From contig UQPQ01000017.1 of the NCBI GenBank assembly GCA_900542985.1, positions 1 to 58,245 on the forward strand: a DNA stretch of 58,245 nucleotides, written 5' to 3'. The notes under the pieces are model-generated. The model had not been told where the DNA came from and did not search any database. It saw only the letters and a program-made list of their open reading frames with translations. Below, piece after piece: positions 52,418 to 58,245 of this stretch. The position numbers and the translations under genes are program-made. Source of the stretch: an uncultured Bacteroides sp. (GTDB lineage: Bacteria; Bacteroidota; Bacteroidia; Bacteroidales; Bacteroidaceae). How positions within the stretch are numbered: the stretch's first letter is position 1; the number at the start of each line of letters is the position of its first letter.

Positions 52418-52425
52418 TAACTTTG
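52418..52425 (+). promoter_or_regulatory. -7 element for the lipoprotein at 52464
   Basis: TAACTTTG followed by CA; leader about 32 nt. Confidence 0.6.
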
Positions 52426-52463
52426 CATTGTTAAAACAGAATAAAAGTAAAAACAAGTAAATT

Positions 52464-53336
52464 ATGAAGACAATGTTTAAGTGGAACATAATATTAAGCA
52501 TCTTATTATGTTCTTATCTGTTAAGCTGTTCATCCAATGATGACCAGGGAGGAAATTTCGACATGGCTCAGCTAATTGGCAGCCAATGGGAACGCAACTA
52601 TTCGTGGATAGGCGATGATGCAGCCTGGGAAGAAGGAAAAGGAACACTGACCTTTACCAGTTCACGGGAAGCACAGGAAATCGTAAACTATCACGGAGAG
52701 GATTGGCGATACAACTACGATGAAGATGTAAATGAACTGAAGCCATACTCCGGAACAAGTACTATTTTTTACAGTTACACCGTGGAAGGAAATCAAATCA
52801 CCTTGACCGACCAGGACGGAGGATACAGCATCACTACTACACTGTCTGGAAATATGCTTGTAGGTTCTGATGATTACCTATGGACACTTATCAAAGCTGG
52901 AGAAGGAAGCGGATCAGGCTCTGGTGAAACTACATCATATAGCTGGGAACAAATGCAAGGTGTATGGATGGGAAGCAAATACGTAGATTGTGCATCTATC
53001 ATTAAATTGTACAAACAACAGCAACAACCGAGTAGTGCGTATTACAATGGCGATTTCGGAGTATACGGTCTACAGTTCAATAGTAACGGACAATCCAGAG
53101 AAGTGGATGCACAAATGAAAGCATTTCATAATACCGGTGCAATTGTACTGGAAACCATTTATGCCAGTGACGGAAAAACAGTATACTGGACTGACGTAAG
53201 TAAAAGCAGCTATAGAAAACAATACTCCATACATGGAGACAAAATATACTACAATGGCAAAGAGTATTTCCAAATATTCGATGCCACCCACATCCATGAT
53301 TTGATTGGTGGAGAAGATTATGTAAAAGTGCAATAA
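52464..53336 (+). CDS. Lipoprotein with two lipocalin-like beta regions, unknown function
   Basis: A 290-residue lipoprotein (lipobox LLSCSS). Two beta-rich halves are separated by a Gly/Ser linker (GEGSGSGSGETTS, about residue 150). The first half has the pattern GSQWERNYSW, GTLTFTSS and FYSYTVEGNQITLTDQDGG; the second has MQGVWMG, YGLQFNSNGQ and KQYSIHGDKIYYNG. These are like small lipocalin-type or DUF-type stress lipoproteins common in Bacteroides, where each half begins with a W-rich strand and ends with an 'energy of display' strand. No catalytic motif. Single-gene unit. Confidence 0.75.
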   Translation: MKTMFKWNIILSILLCSYLLSCSSNDDQGGNFDMAQLIGSQWERNYSWIGDDAAWEEGKGTLTFTSSREAQEIVNYHGEDWRYNYDEDVNELKPYSGTSTIFYSYTVEGNQITLTDQDGGYSITTTLSGNMLVGSDDYLWTLIKAGEGSGSGSGETTSYSWEQMQGVWMGSKYVDCASIIKLYKQQQQPSSAYYNGDFGVYGLQFNSNGQSREVDAQMKAFHNTGAIVLETIYASDGKTVYWTDVSKSSYRKQYSIHGDKIYYNGKEYFQIFDATHIHDLIGGEDYVKVQ

Positions 53337-53352
53337 ATAAATCCCATATCAA

Positions 53353-53399
53353 AGAGAGAGGGAAACTCCGTGATTGTTCATCGGGTTTCCCTCTCTTTT
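53353..53399. terminator. Bidirectional terminator between the lipoprotein gene and tadA
   Basis: AGAGAGGGAAAC/GTTTCCCTCTCT 12-bp stem (53355-53366 with 53385-53396), A-rich before and TTTTA after, between convergent genes. Confidence 0.8.
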
Positions 53400-53832
53400 A
53401 TCTTCTTTTCTTGAAAAAATCCTTCATCAAGGCGGCACACTCATCTGCCATCAAACCTTTCACTACCTCCGTTTTGGGATGCAGGGCCTGAGGGGCAAAA
53501 CGTTGATATCCCCGTTTTTCGTCTTCTGCTCCAAACACCAGCCGGCCAGTTTGTGCCCATGCAATGGCTCCGGCACACATCACACACGGTTCCACTGTGA
53601 CATACAGCGTACAGTCGGTCAGATATTTTCCTCCCAACGCATTGGCTGCAGCCGTAATGGCCTGCATCTCGGCATGAGCAGTCACATCATTCAACGTTTC
53701 CGTCAGATTATGTGTACGTGCTATGATACGGTCACGACAAACCACCACCGCTCCTACGGGTACTTCTCCGCGTGCGGCTGCCTTTTCGGCCTCCATCAGG
53801 GCCTGCTTCATGTAAAAATTATCATCTGCCAT
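53398..53832 (-). CDS. tadA: tRNA-specific adenosine deaminase family (TadA-like)
   Basis: A 144-residue cytidine-deaminase-fold enzyme. Zinc ligands are His in TAHAEMQAI (HAE, the Glu being the proton shuttle) and the two Cys in TVEPCVMCAGA; ARGEVPVGAVVV precedes them. TadA converts A34 of tRNA-Arg(ACG) to inosine, and the length fits. Another nucleoside deaminase cannot be fully excluded. It ends the operon, with its start 15 bp after a small basic protein gene. Confidence 0.88.
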   Translation of the reverse strand: MADDNFYMKQALMEAEKAAARGEVPVGAVVVCRDRIIARTHNLTETLNDVTAHAEMQAITAAANALGGKYLTDCTLYVTVEPCVMCAGAIAWAQTGRLVFGAEDEKRGYQRFAPQALHPKTEVVKGLMADECAALMKDFFKKRR

Positions 53833-53846
53833 ATGTATAGAGGGGA

Positions 53847-54080
53847 TTATCTGCGCATATCATGCTCTTTAAACAAAGTGGGATAATCTTCTTCCATATT
53901 CTGGTGAATAAACGACAAAATCGTCTCCCGAAGCCAGCGCGCCTTGTTCGTAATCTGATATTTCTCCAGATAGCGGTCTACAATCTGTACTTCTTCTTCG
54001 CTCATCAGGCACACCATACGCTGCTTGCGAGGCTGGACCGTCGAGGGTACCTTTTTCCGTCTTTTTCCGTTATTCACCAT
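53847..54080 (-). CDS. Small basic protein, possibly ribbon-helix-helix
   Basis: A 77-residue protein: a very basic N-terminal 20 residues (KRRKKVPSTVQPRKQR), then MVCLMSEEEVQIVDRYLEKY and TNKARWLRETILSFIHQNME. A short strand followed by two helices recalls ribbon-helix-helix or MobC-type DNA-binding proteins. The C-terminal tail is acidic-basic mixed. It is co-transcribed with tadA under a complete promoter at 54187-54217. Function unknown; the DNA-binding role is inferred only from charge and secondary-structure pattern. Confidence 0.65.
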   Translation of the reverse strand: MVNNGKRRKKVPSTVQPRKQRMVCLMSEEEVQIVDRYLEKYQITNKARWLRETILSFIHQNMEEDYPTLFKEHDMRR

Positions 54081-54186
54081 AAACGAGTTTATTTGTTTGC
54101 AAATTCATAAGTTTTTAAGTCGAAGTATAACAAGAACTTATAAACTTACCAACTCAAAAACGAAATCACTGAATACTCAATTAGTG

Positions 54187-54217
54187 CAAAATTAAAGTTA
54201 CTTCCCCTAAAATCAAA
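54187..54217 (-). promoter_or_regulatory. Complete Bacteroides promoter for the small protein-tadA operon
   Basis: TTTG (54214-54217), 19 bp, TAATTTTG (54187-54194) on the minus strand. Leader of about 100 nt to the ATG at 54080. Confidence 0.7.
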
Positions 54218-54229
54218 GTATAAAATCCG

Positions 54230-54237
54230 TATTTTTG
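54230..54237 (+). promoter_or_regulatory. -7 element for the yraN-mmcQ-birA-MATE operon
   Basis: TATTTTTG followed by CA. Transcription would start near 54243, so an in-frame TTG at 54235 cannot be the start codon. Confidence 0.6.
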
Positions 54238-54252
54238 CAAAAAATGGGAAAA

Positions 54253-54618
54253 ATGGCAGCACATAACAAACTGGGTAAGGAAGGGGAAGAAGAAGCCTCA
54301 GCCTACCTCAGAGACAAAGGATATACAATTTTACACCGCAACTGGCATGCCGGCAGAAAGGAACTGGATATTGTGGCCGAAAAAGACGGGACACTGGTTG
54401 TCGTAGAAGTCAAGACACGACGCAACGATGTGTTCGGTAATCCGGAAGATGCCATTACCCCACGCAAAATACGAAACATCGTAGCCTCAGCCGATGCATA
54501 CATCAAGCTGTTTGCCATCGACTTGCCGGTACGCTTTGATGTCATTACCGTAGTGGGTACCTGCCCGCCATTCGAAATTGAACACATCGAGGAAGCTTTT
54601 CTTCCTCCTATCTGGTAA
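54253..54618 (+). CDS. yraN: YraN family (UPF0102) endonuclease-fold protein
   Basis: A 121-residue protein from ATG 54253 (MAAHNKLGKEGEEEASAYL); ATG 54244 would be almost leaderless given the promoter at 54230. The core RKELDIVAEKDGTLVVVEVKTR carries the Asp and Glu-x-Lys of the PD-(D/E)xK nuclease fold, and GNPEDAITPRKIRNIV follows. The family is widespread, with a suspected but unproven role in DNA processing. First gene of a compact operon with mmcQ-like, birA and a MATE gene. Confidence 0.88.
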   Translation: MAAHNKLGKEGEEEASAYLRDKGYTILHRNWHAGRKELDIVAEKDGTLVVVEVKTRRNDVFGNPEDAITPRKIRNIVASADAYIKLFAIDLPVRFDVITVVGTCPPFEIEHIEEAFLPPIW

Positions 54619-54628
54619 TAGTAAGAAT

Positions 54629-54985
54629 ATGGATATAGAAACAATCCGAACTTATTGTCTGAAAAAGAAAGCCGCGAGCGAAGGATTTCCCTTCGACGAA
54701 ACGACACTGGTCTTTAAAGTGATGGACCGCATGTTTGCCGTAATCGATTTAGATCATCCGGACAAGCTGACTGTAAAGTGTAACCCTGATTATGCCATAG
54801 AACTGCGCGACCGGTACAACGGCATAGAGGGTGCGTGGCATTTCAACAAGAAATACTGGAACCAGATACACCTGATGAGTGATGTACCGGAATCTCTGAT
54901 TCTGGAACTGATAGACCACTCGTACGAAGAAGTAATCAAAAAATTCACCCGTAAACAAAAGGAGGCTTATCATGAACTACCCTGA
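54629..54985 (+). CDS. MmcQ/YjbR family DNA-binding protein
   Basis: A 118-residue protein from ATG 54629, 10 bp after yraN. MDIETIRTYCLKKKAASEGF, FKVMDRMFAVIDL and ELIDHSYEEVIKKF match the YjbR/MmcQ CyaY-like fold, described as DNA-binding in E. coli YjbR, with no clear role. The frame is open upstream inside yraN, but that start lies within the other gene. The 3' end overlaps birA by 14 bp, so translation is coupled. Confidence 0.88.
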   Translation: MDIETIRTYCLKKKAASEGFPFDETTLVFKVMDRMFAVIDLDHPDKLTVKCNPDYAIELRDRYNGIEGAWHFNKKYWNQIHLMSDVPESLILELIDHSYEEVIKKFTRKQKEAYHELP

Positions 54986-55709
54986 ACCTATCCATCTGCA
55001 AGAAACCGTATCGACCAACAGTTATCTGAGCGAACTGTGCCGGGATACACAACCTGCCGACCTGACTAACGTATGGAGCGATTTTCAAACGGCCGGACGG
55101 GGACAAAGGGGCAATAGCTGGGAATCGGAACAGGGGGCCAACCTGTTGTTCAGTTTTGTGGTGTTTCCCGATTTTCTGGAAGTACGCCGACAGTTCCTTT
55201 TGTCGCAAGTTACCGCTTTGGGCCTACAGGAAGTCTTGTCACGCTATACAGACTCCATCACCATCAAATGGCCGAACGACATTTACTGGAAAGATAAAAA
55301 GATTTGCGGCACTTTGATAGAAAACGATCTGACCGGTATGCACATCAGCCGTTCCATTTCCGGAACGGGAGTAAACCTTAACCAGCAGACGTTTATGAGT
55401 GATGCCCCCAATCCGGTTTCGCTGTTTCAGATTACAGGGAAACGTTACGACCGGGAAGAGATACTTCATCAGATGATGGAACGTATTGCCTATTATTACG
55501 ACCTGCTCCGGAAAGGAGAATACGAAACAATTGCCAGCCGTTACTTCGAAGTTTTATACCGTCGGGACGGTTTCTATATGTACCAGGATGCAACAGGTAC
55601 ATTCAAGGCACACATACACGCTATCGACCCTATCGGGAAACTGATTTTGCAGGACGAACAAGGAAAGTTACGCGAATACATGTTTAAAGAAGTATCCTAC
55701 GTTTTATGA
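54972..55709 (+). CDS. birA: Biotin--[acetyl-CoA-carboxylase] ligase
   Basis: A 245-residue ligase, the short form without the N-terminal DNA-binding domain of E. coli BirA, so it should not repress biotin genes. The biotin-binding signature is AGRGQRGNSWESEQGANL, followed by IKWPNDIYWKDKKICGTLIE and a small C-terminal SH3-like domain (AHIHAIDPIGKLILQDEQG). It attaches biotin to the carboxyl carrier protein of acetyl-CoA or other biotin carboxylases. It overlaps the genes on both sides. Confidence 0.93.
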   Translation: MNYPEPIHLQETVSTNSYLSELCRDTQPADLTNVWSDFQTAGRGQRGNSWESEQGANLLFSFVVFPDFLEVRRQFLLSQVTALGLQEVLSRYTDSITIKWPNDIYWKDKKICGTLIENDLTGMHISRSISGTGVNLNQQTFMSDAPNPVSLFQITGKRYDREEILHQMMERIAYYYDLLRKGEYETIASRYFEVLYRRDGFYMYQDATGTFKAHIHAIDPIGKLILQDEQGKLREYMFKEVSYVL

Positions 55710-56998
55710 GCCCAATCAACAGACAGATTTTACACATAGCCATCCCGTCTATCATTTCAAACATCACCGTTCCACTGTTAGGACTGGTCGATGTCACTAT
55801 TGTGGGTCACTTAGGTTCTGCTTCCTACATTGGTGCCATTGCCGTAGGAGGTATGCTGTTTAATATGATTTACTGGATATTCGGTTTCCTCCGTATGGGT
55901 ACCGGAGGACTTACGGCACAAGCTTACGGACAGCACAACACACAAGAGGGCACCCGTATTCTGCTGCGCTCACTCAGCGTCAGCCTGCTGTTGGCACTGG
56001 CCCTCCTCGTACTCCAGTATCCCATCCGCCTCATCGCCTTTATGCTGATAGATGCCAGTCCCGAAGTACAGGAACTGGCTACCCGCTATTTTCATATTTG
56101 TATCTGGGGAGCTCCTGCTACACTGGGACTGTATAGTTTTACCGGCTGGTTTATCGGTATGCAGAATTCCCGCTACCCCATGTACATTGCCATTACCCAA
56201 AACATTGTAAACATTGCGGCCAGCCTGTTTTTTGTATTTGTACTGCACATGAAAGTGGAAGGAGTCGCTTTGGGTACACTCATTGCACAATATGCCGGAG
56301 TGATCATGGCTTATCTGCTCTGTATTTCACACTACCATCCGTTCCGGCAACAAGTACAGCGCATGCAACTGTTTGAACGGAATGCCATGAAACGTTTTTT
56401 CCTGGTGAACCGCGATATCTTTCTGCGTACACTCTGCCTGGTAGCGGTTACAGTATTTTTTACTTCTACCGGTGCCACTTATGGTGATGTAGTACTGGCT
56501 GTCAACACACTGCTGATGCAGTTGTTTACACTCTTTTCCTACATCATGGACGGATTTGCGTATGCTGGAGAAGCCTTGAGTGGGAAATATACGGGTAGTA
56601 ACGATAAAATCCGCCTGCATCAGACGGTGCGGAATTTGTTTGGATGGGGAAGCGCAATGGCACTGCTTTTTACCCTGACCTACCTGTGGGGAGGACAGGA
56701 TTTTCTGCAACTGCTTACCAACGATACAGAGGTCATTGCAGCCTCCGGGACTTATTTATTGTGGACCGTAGCCATTCCTTTCTGTGGATTCTCCGCCTTT
56801 ATTCTCGACGGAATCTGTATTGGCACCACCTCTACACGCATCATGCTGAAGTCGATGGCTACTGCCTCCGCCCTGTTTTTCGGAGTTTACTTTCTATGCT
56901 CCGGTTCGTGGGGCAATCATGCATTATGGATGGCCTTCCTTGTGTATCTGGCAGTAAGAGGACTGATGCAGGGCTATCTGCTACGGAATAAGATTTAA
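55706..56998 (+). CDS. MATE-family multidrug/toxin exporter (DinF-like)
   Basis: A 430-residue inner-membrane protein with about 12 hydrophobic helices. ILHIAIPSIISNITVPLLGL, DVTIVGHLGSASYIGAIAVGG and LRMGTGGLTAQAYGQ are typical of the DinF subgroup of MATE transporters, which export cationic drugs or metabolites with Na+ or H+. Its ATG overlaps the birA stop by 4 bp (ATGA). It ends 1 bp before the stop of the convergent DUF2752 gene, with no intrinsic terminator between, so the two transcripts probably overlap. Confidence 0.9.
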   Translation: MSPINRQILHIAIPSIISNITVPLLGLVDVTIVGHLGSASYIGAIAVGGMLFNMIYWIFGFLRMGTGGLTAQAYGQHNTQEGTRILLRSLSVSLLLALALLVLQYPIRLIAFMLIDASPEVQELATRYFHICIWGAPATLGLYSFTGWFIGMQNSRYPMYIAITQNIVNIAASLFFVFVLHMKVEGVALGTLIAQYAGVIMAYLLCISHYHPFRQQVQRMQLFERNAMKRFFLVNRDIFLRTLCLVAVTVFFTSTGATYGDVVLAVNTLLMQLFTLFSYIMDGFAYAGEALSGKYTGSNDKIRLHQTVRNLFGWGSAMALLFTLTYLWGGQDFLQLLTNDTEVIAASGTYLLWTVAIPFCGFSAFILDGICIGTTSTRIMLKSMATASALFFGVYFLCSGSWGNHALWMAFLVYLAVRGLMQGYLLRNKI

Positions 56999-56999
56999 G

Positions 57000-57371
57000 T
57001 CACCAGGAAAAGATATTCCGAAAAATCCACCACAGTACAATCAGTCCGGCCAAGGAAAGGATAAACCCAGGCTTATGAAGTGTGAAATACAGACGAGGAT
57101 TCTTTTTGCGAAGCAGTTCGGCATAAAGCAACAACAAGACAAGAGGAACCGACACTACCAGCAGCGCATTATAAGAAAAGGCTCCGGAAACATCTCCGTG
57201 GAGTAAAGCATGAAGGGCACGCTGCGAACCACATCCCGGACATTTCAGTGAGGTAAGCACATAAAAAGGACATTTGGGGAATAATGCCGACCGAGCCGGA
57301 TCTAAAAGAGCATACACAGCAAGCATTCCAATCAGCACAATTCCCCCAATGTATTTTACCGTACGGCTCAT
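57000..57371 (-). CDS. DUF2752 membrane protein
   Basis: A 123-residue protein with an N-terminal hydrophobic segment, the family motif CPFYVLTSLKCPGCGSQRAL (CPGCG with preceding Cys) followed by LHALLHGDVSGAFSYNALLV, and two further membrane helices. DUF2752 is common in Bacteroidetes and Actinobacteria and its function is unknown; the Cys motif might bind metal or form a disulfide. It is last in a three-gene operon with two CD225-like proteins and overlaps the preceding gene by 4 bp. Confidence 0.88.
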   Translation of the reverse strand: MSRTVKYIGGIVLIGMLAVYALLDPARSALFPKCPFYVLTSLKCPGCGSQRALHALLHGDVSGAFSYNALLVVSVPLVLLLLYAELLRKKNPRLYFTLHKPGFILSLAGLIVLWWIFRNIFSW

Positions 57372-57637
57372 TTCAGTGAATCGAGGTAGATTAAAACATA
57401 AGATATATTGATAATCAGATAGATTACCCCTACTACAAGTCCTACAATAAAACCTATTTTAGTCCATTTACCGGCATCATTACTTGCCTGAAGAGCTGCT
57501 TCATAATTGCCTGCAGCAAACAAAGAACTTACCTTACTGGCATACACAATACCTGCAATACCGAAAGGCAGGCAGCAAAACAATGTAACAAGGATAGATT
57601 CTACCATCCAAGTTTTAGGACAAACTTGTTCATTCAT
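57368..57637 (-). CDS. CD225/dispanin-like membrane protein
   Basis: An 89-residue protein with a short N-terminal CPKTWMVESI, a first helix containing LFCCLPFGIAGIVYASKVSS, a polar linker (GNYEAALQASNDAGKW) and a second helix. This is the CD225 (interferon-induced transmembrane) pattern of two membrane segments flanking a conserved polar loop. It is a close paralogue of the second half of the next gene upstream, most likely from a tandem duplication. It overlaps genes on both sides by 4 bp. Confidence 0.85.
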   Translation of the reverse strand: MNEQVCPKTWMVESILVTLFCCLPFGIAGIVYASKVSSLFAAGNYEAALQASNDAGKWTKIGFIVGLVVGVIYLIINISYVLIYLDSLK

Positions 57638-58128
57638 ACGCTTATCATTAAAGAGTTATCGAAACTTGATTTTCCCAAAAGAATCATCATAAAAATAAAA
57701 ATCACATACAGCACAGCTATCAGCAAAGCACTTCCCGCTGCTGCCAGCGTCCAGTTGCGTGCCAGTTTGGAGTATTGCAAAGCCTGTTCGTAGTTTCCCT
57801 GCAAATAAGCAGAATCAACCTTTGCGGCATAGACAATGGCTACAATTCCCAAAGGAAGACAGCATAAACACGTGGATATAATGGATTCGGGAAGCCAGGT
57901 TTTGGGACATTCCGGCTGTTTCACATTTTCTTCTGGTTGAGAGGATGAAGGCGGACAAGGTGGAATACTAGCCAAAACCTCCGACAGTTCTTCCAGTTCG
58001 GAAGCTTTTACCCATTCCGTCAGTCCTTCTCTCCAAACCAAGGTTTCTGCACTTAGTCCGTTTTCTTTTAATTCTTCCAACGGTATAGGTCCTTTCTTCA
58101 GACCTTCTACCAATAAATAGTAATGCAT
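57634..58128 (-). CDS. GYF_2 domain plus CD225 membrane protein
   Basis: A 164-residue protein. The N-terminal about 60 residues form a GYF_2 domain (YYLLVEGLKKGPIPLEELKE, TLVWREGLTEWVKASELEEL), a cytoplasmic peptide-binding-type module. After a Pro/Ser linker comes the CD225 half (ECPKTWLPESIISTCLCCLP, IVAIVYAAKVDSAYLQGNYE, two membrane helices). First gene of the operon, with a promoter at 58157-58187. Such GYF_2-CD225 proteins are frequent in Bacteroidetes; the role is unknown and could be membrane organisation or protein tethering. Confidence 0.85.
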   Translation of the reverse strand: MHYYLLVEGLKKGPIPLEELKENGLSAETLVWREGLTEWVKASELEELSEVLASIPPCPPSSSQPEENVKQPECPKTWLPESIISTCLCCLPLGIVAIVYAAKVDSAYLQGNYEQALQYSKLARNWTLAAAGSALLIAVLYVIFIFMMILLGKSSFDNSLMISV

Positions 58129-58156
58129 ATAGCAAGTGTTTTTAACATAGTTTTCA

Positions 58157-58187
58157 CAAAAGTAGCAAATAGACGACAGAAATTCAA
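58157..58187 (-). promoter_or_regulatory. Promoter of the GYF_2/CD225/DUF2752 operon
   Basis: TTG (58185-58187), 20 bp, TACTTTTG (58157-58164) on the minus strand. Leader about 22 nt. Confidence 0.6.
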
Positions 58188-58245
58188 CAACCTTAATTCC
58201 GCAACACTATAATTTAACTTTATTTATAAGTTCCTGAGCAACAAA

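Noticed and set aside
54235..54252. TTG start for yraN
   Set aside because: It lies within the -7 promoter element, so it is not in the mRNA.

Overview
The window comes from a Bacteroidaceae gut commensal, most likely Bacteroides or Phocaeicola. The evidence is two SusC/SusD pairs, a third large TonB-dependent receptor, many lipoproteins with a short N-terminal signal ending in Cys, meso-diaminopimelate dehydrogenase, and Bacteroides-type promoters (TAnnTTTG at -7, sometimes with TTTG 19-20 bp upstream) in front of most transcription units. I cannot name the species from sequence alone. No tRNA, rRNA, insertion sequence, prophage or CRISPR array was seen.

Layout. 1-369: the start of a DUF5020 outer-membrane protein gene. 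610-959: a small transcription unit with a 30-codon ORF between hairpins. 1006-3030: a PIF1-like helicase with TPRs. 3122-10395 (minus): an operon of a zinc metalloprotease, a SusC and a SusD with no glycosidase, which looks like a peptide-acquisition locus. 10576-12645: a divergent GH20 beta-hexosaminidase lipoprotein. 12646-13457: long noncoding DNA holding a repeat element. 13458-27776: an alpha-mannan or high-mannose N-glycan utilisation locus (metallophosphoesterase-PA14, unknown secreted protein, SusC, SusD, GH92-PA14, GH63-like, GH125, ROK sugar kinase). Together 3.1-27.8 kb reads as a glycoprotein-foraging neighbourhood: protease and peptide importer, HexNAc removal, phosphate removal, mannose trimming, and sugar phosphorylation in the cytoplasm.

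27857-35171 (minus) is mostly housekeeping: an MscS channel, the Sua5/YrdC t6A enzyme, a small membrane-protein and winged-helix operon, a GH43-like lipoprotein, release factor 3, DUF4924 and a LysE exporter. 35353-40848 (minus) pairs a TonB receptor with two different secreted phosphatases, a likely organophosphate-scavenging system. 41133-58128 holds purL, a six-hairpin glycosidase, ddh, ruvA, sodB, a lipoprotein-porin pair, a CCA-adding-type enzyme, an unknown lipoprotein, tadA with a small DNA-binding-like protein, a yraN-mmcQ-birA-MATE operon, and a three-gene membrane operon (GYF_2/CD225, CD225, DUF2752).

The least explained features are three structured intergenic elements with a 21-22 bp internal period (13067-13150, 30815-30900, 46433-46522). 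Two of them are clearly related. Each lies on the 3' side of a glycosidase gene. The other points for a second look are the 30-aa ORF unit near the left end, the protease-SusCD operon, the unknown secreted protein in the mannan locus, the phosphatase-TonB receptor locus and the CD225 operon.
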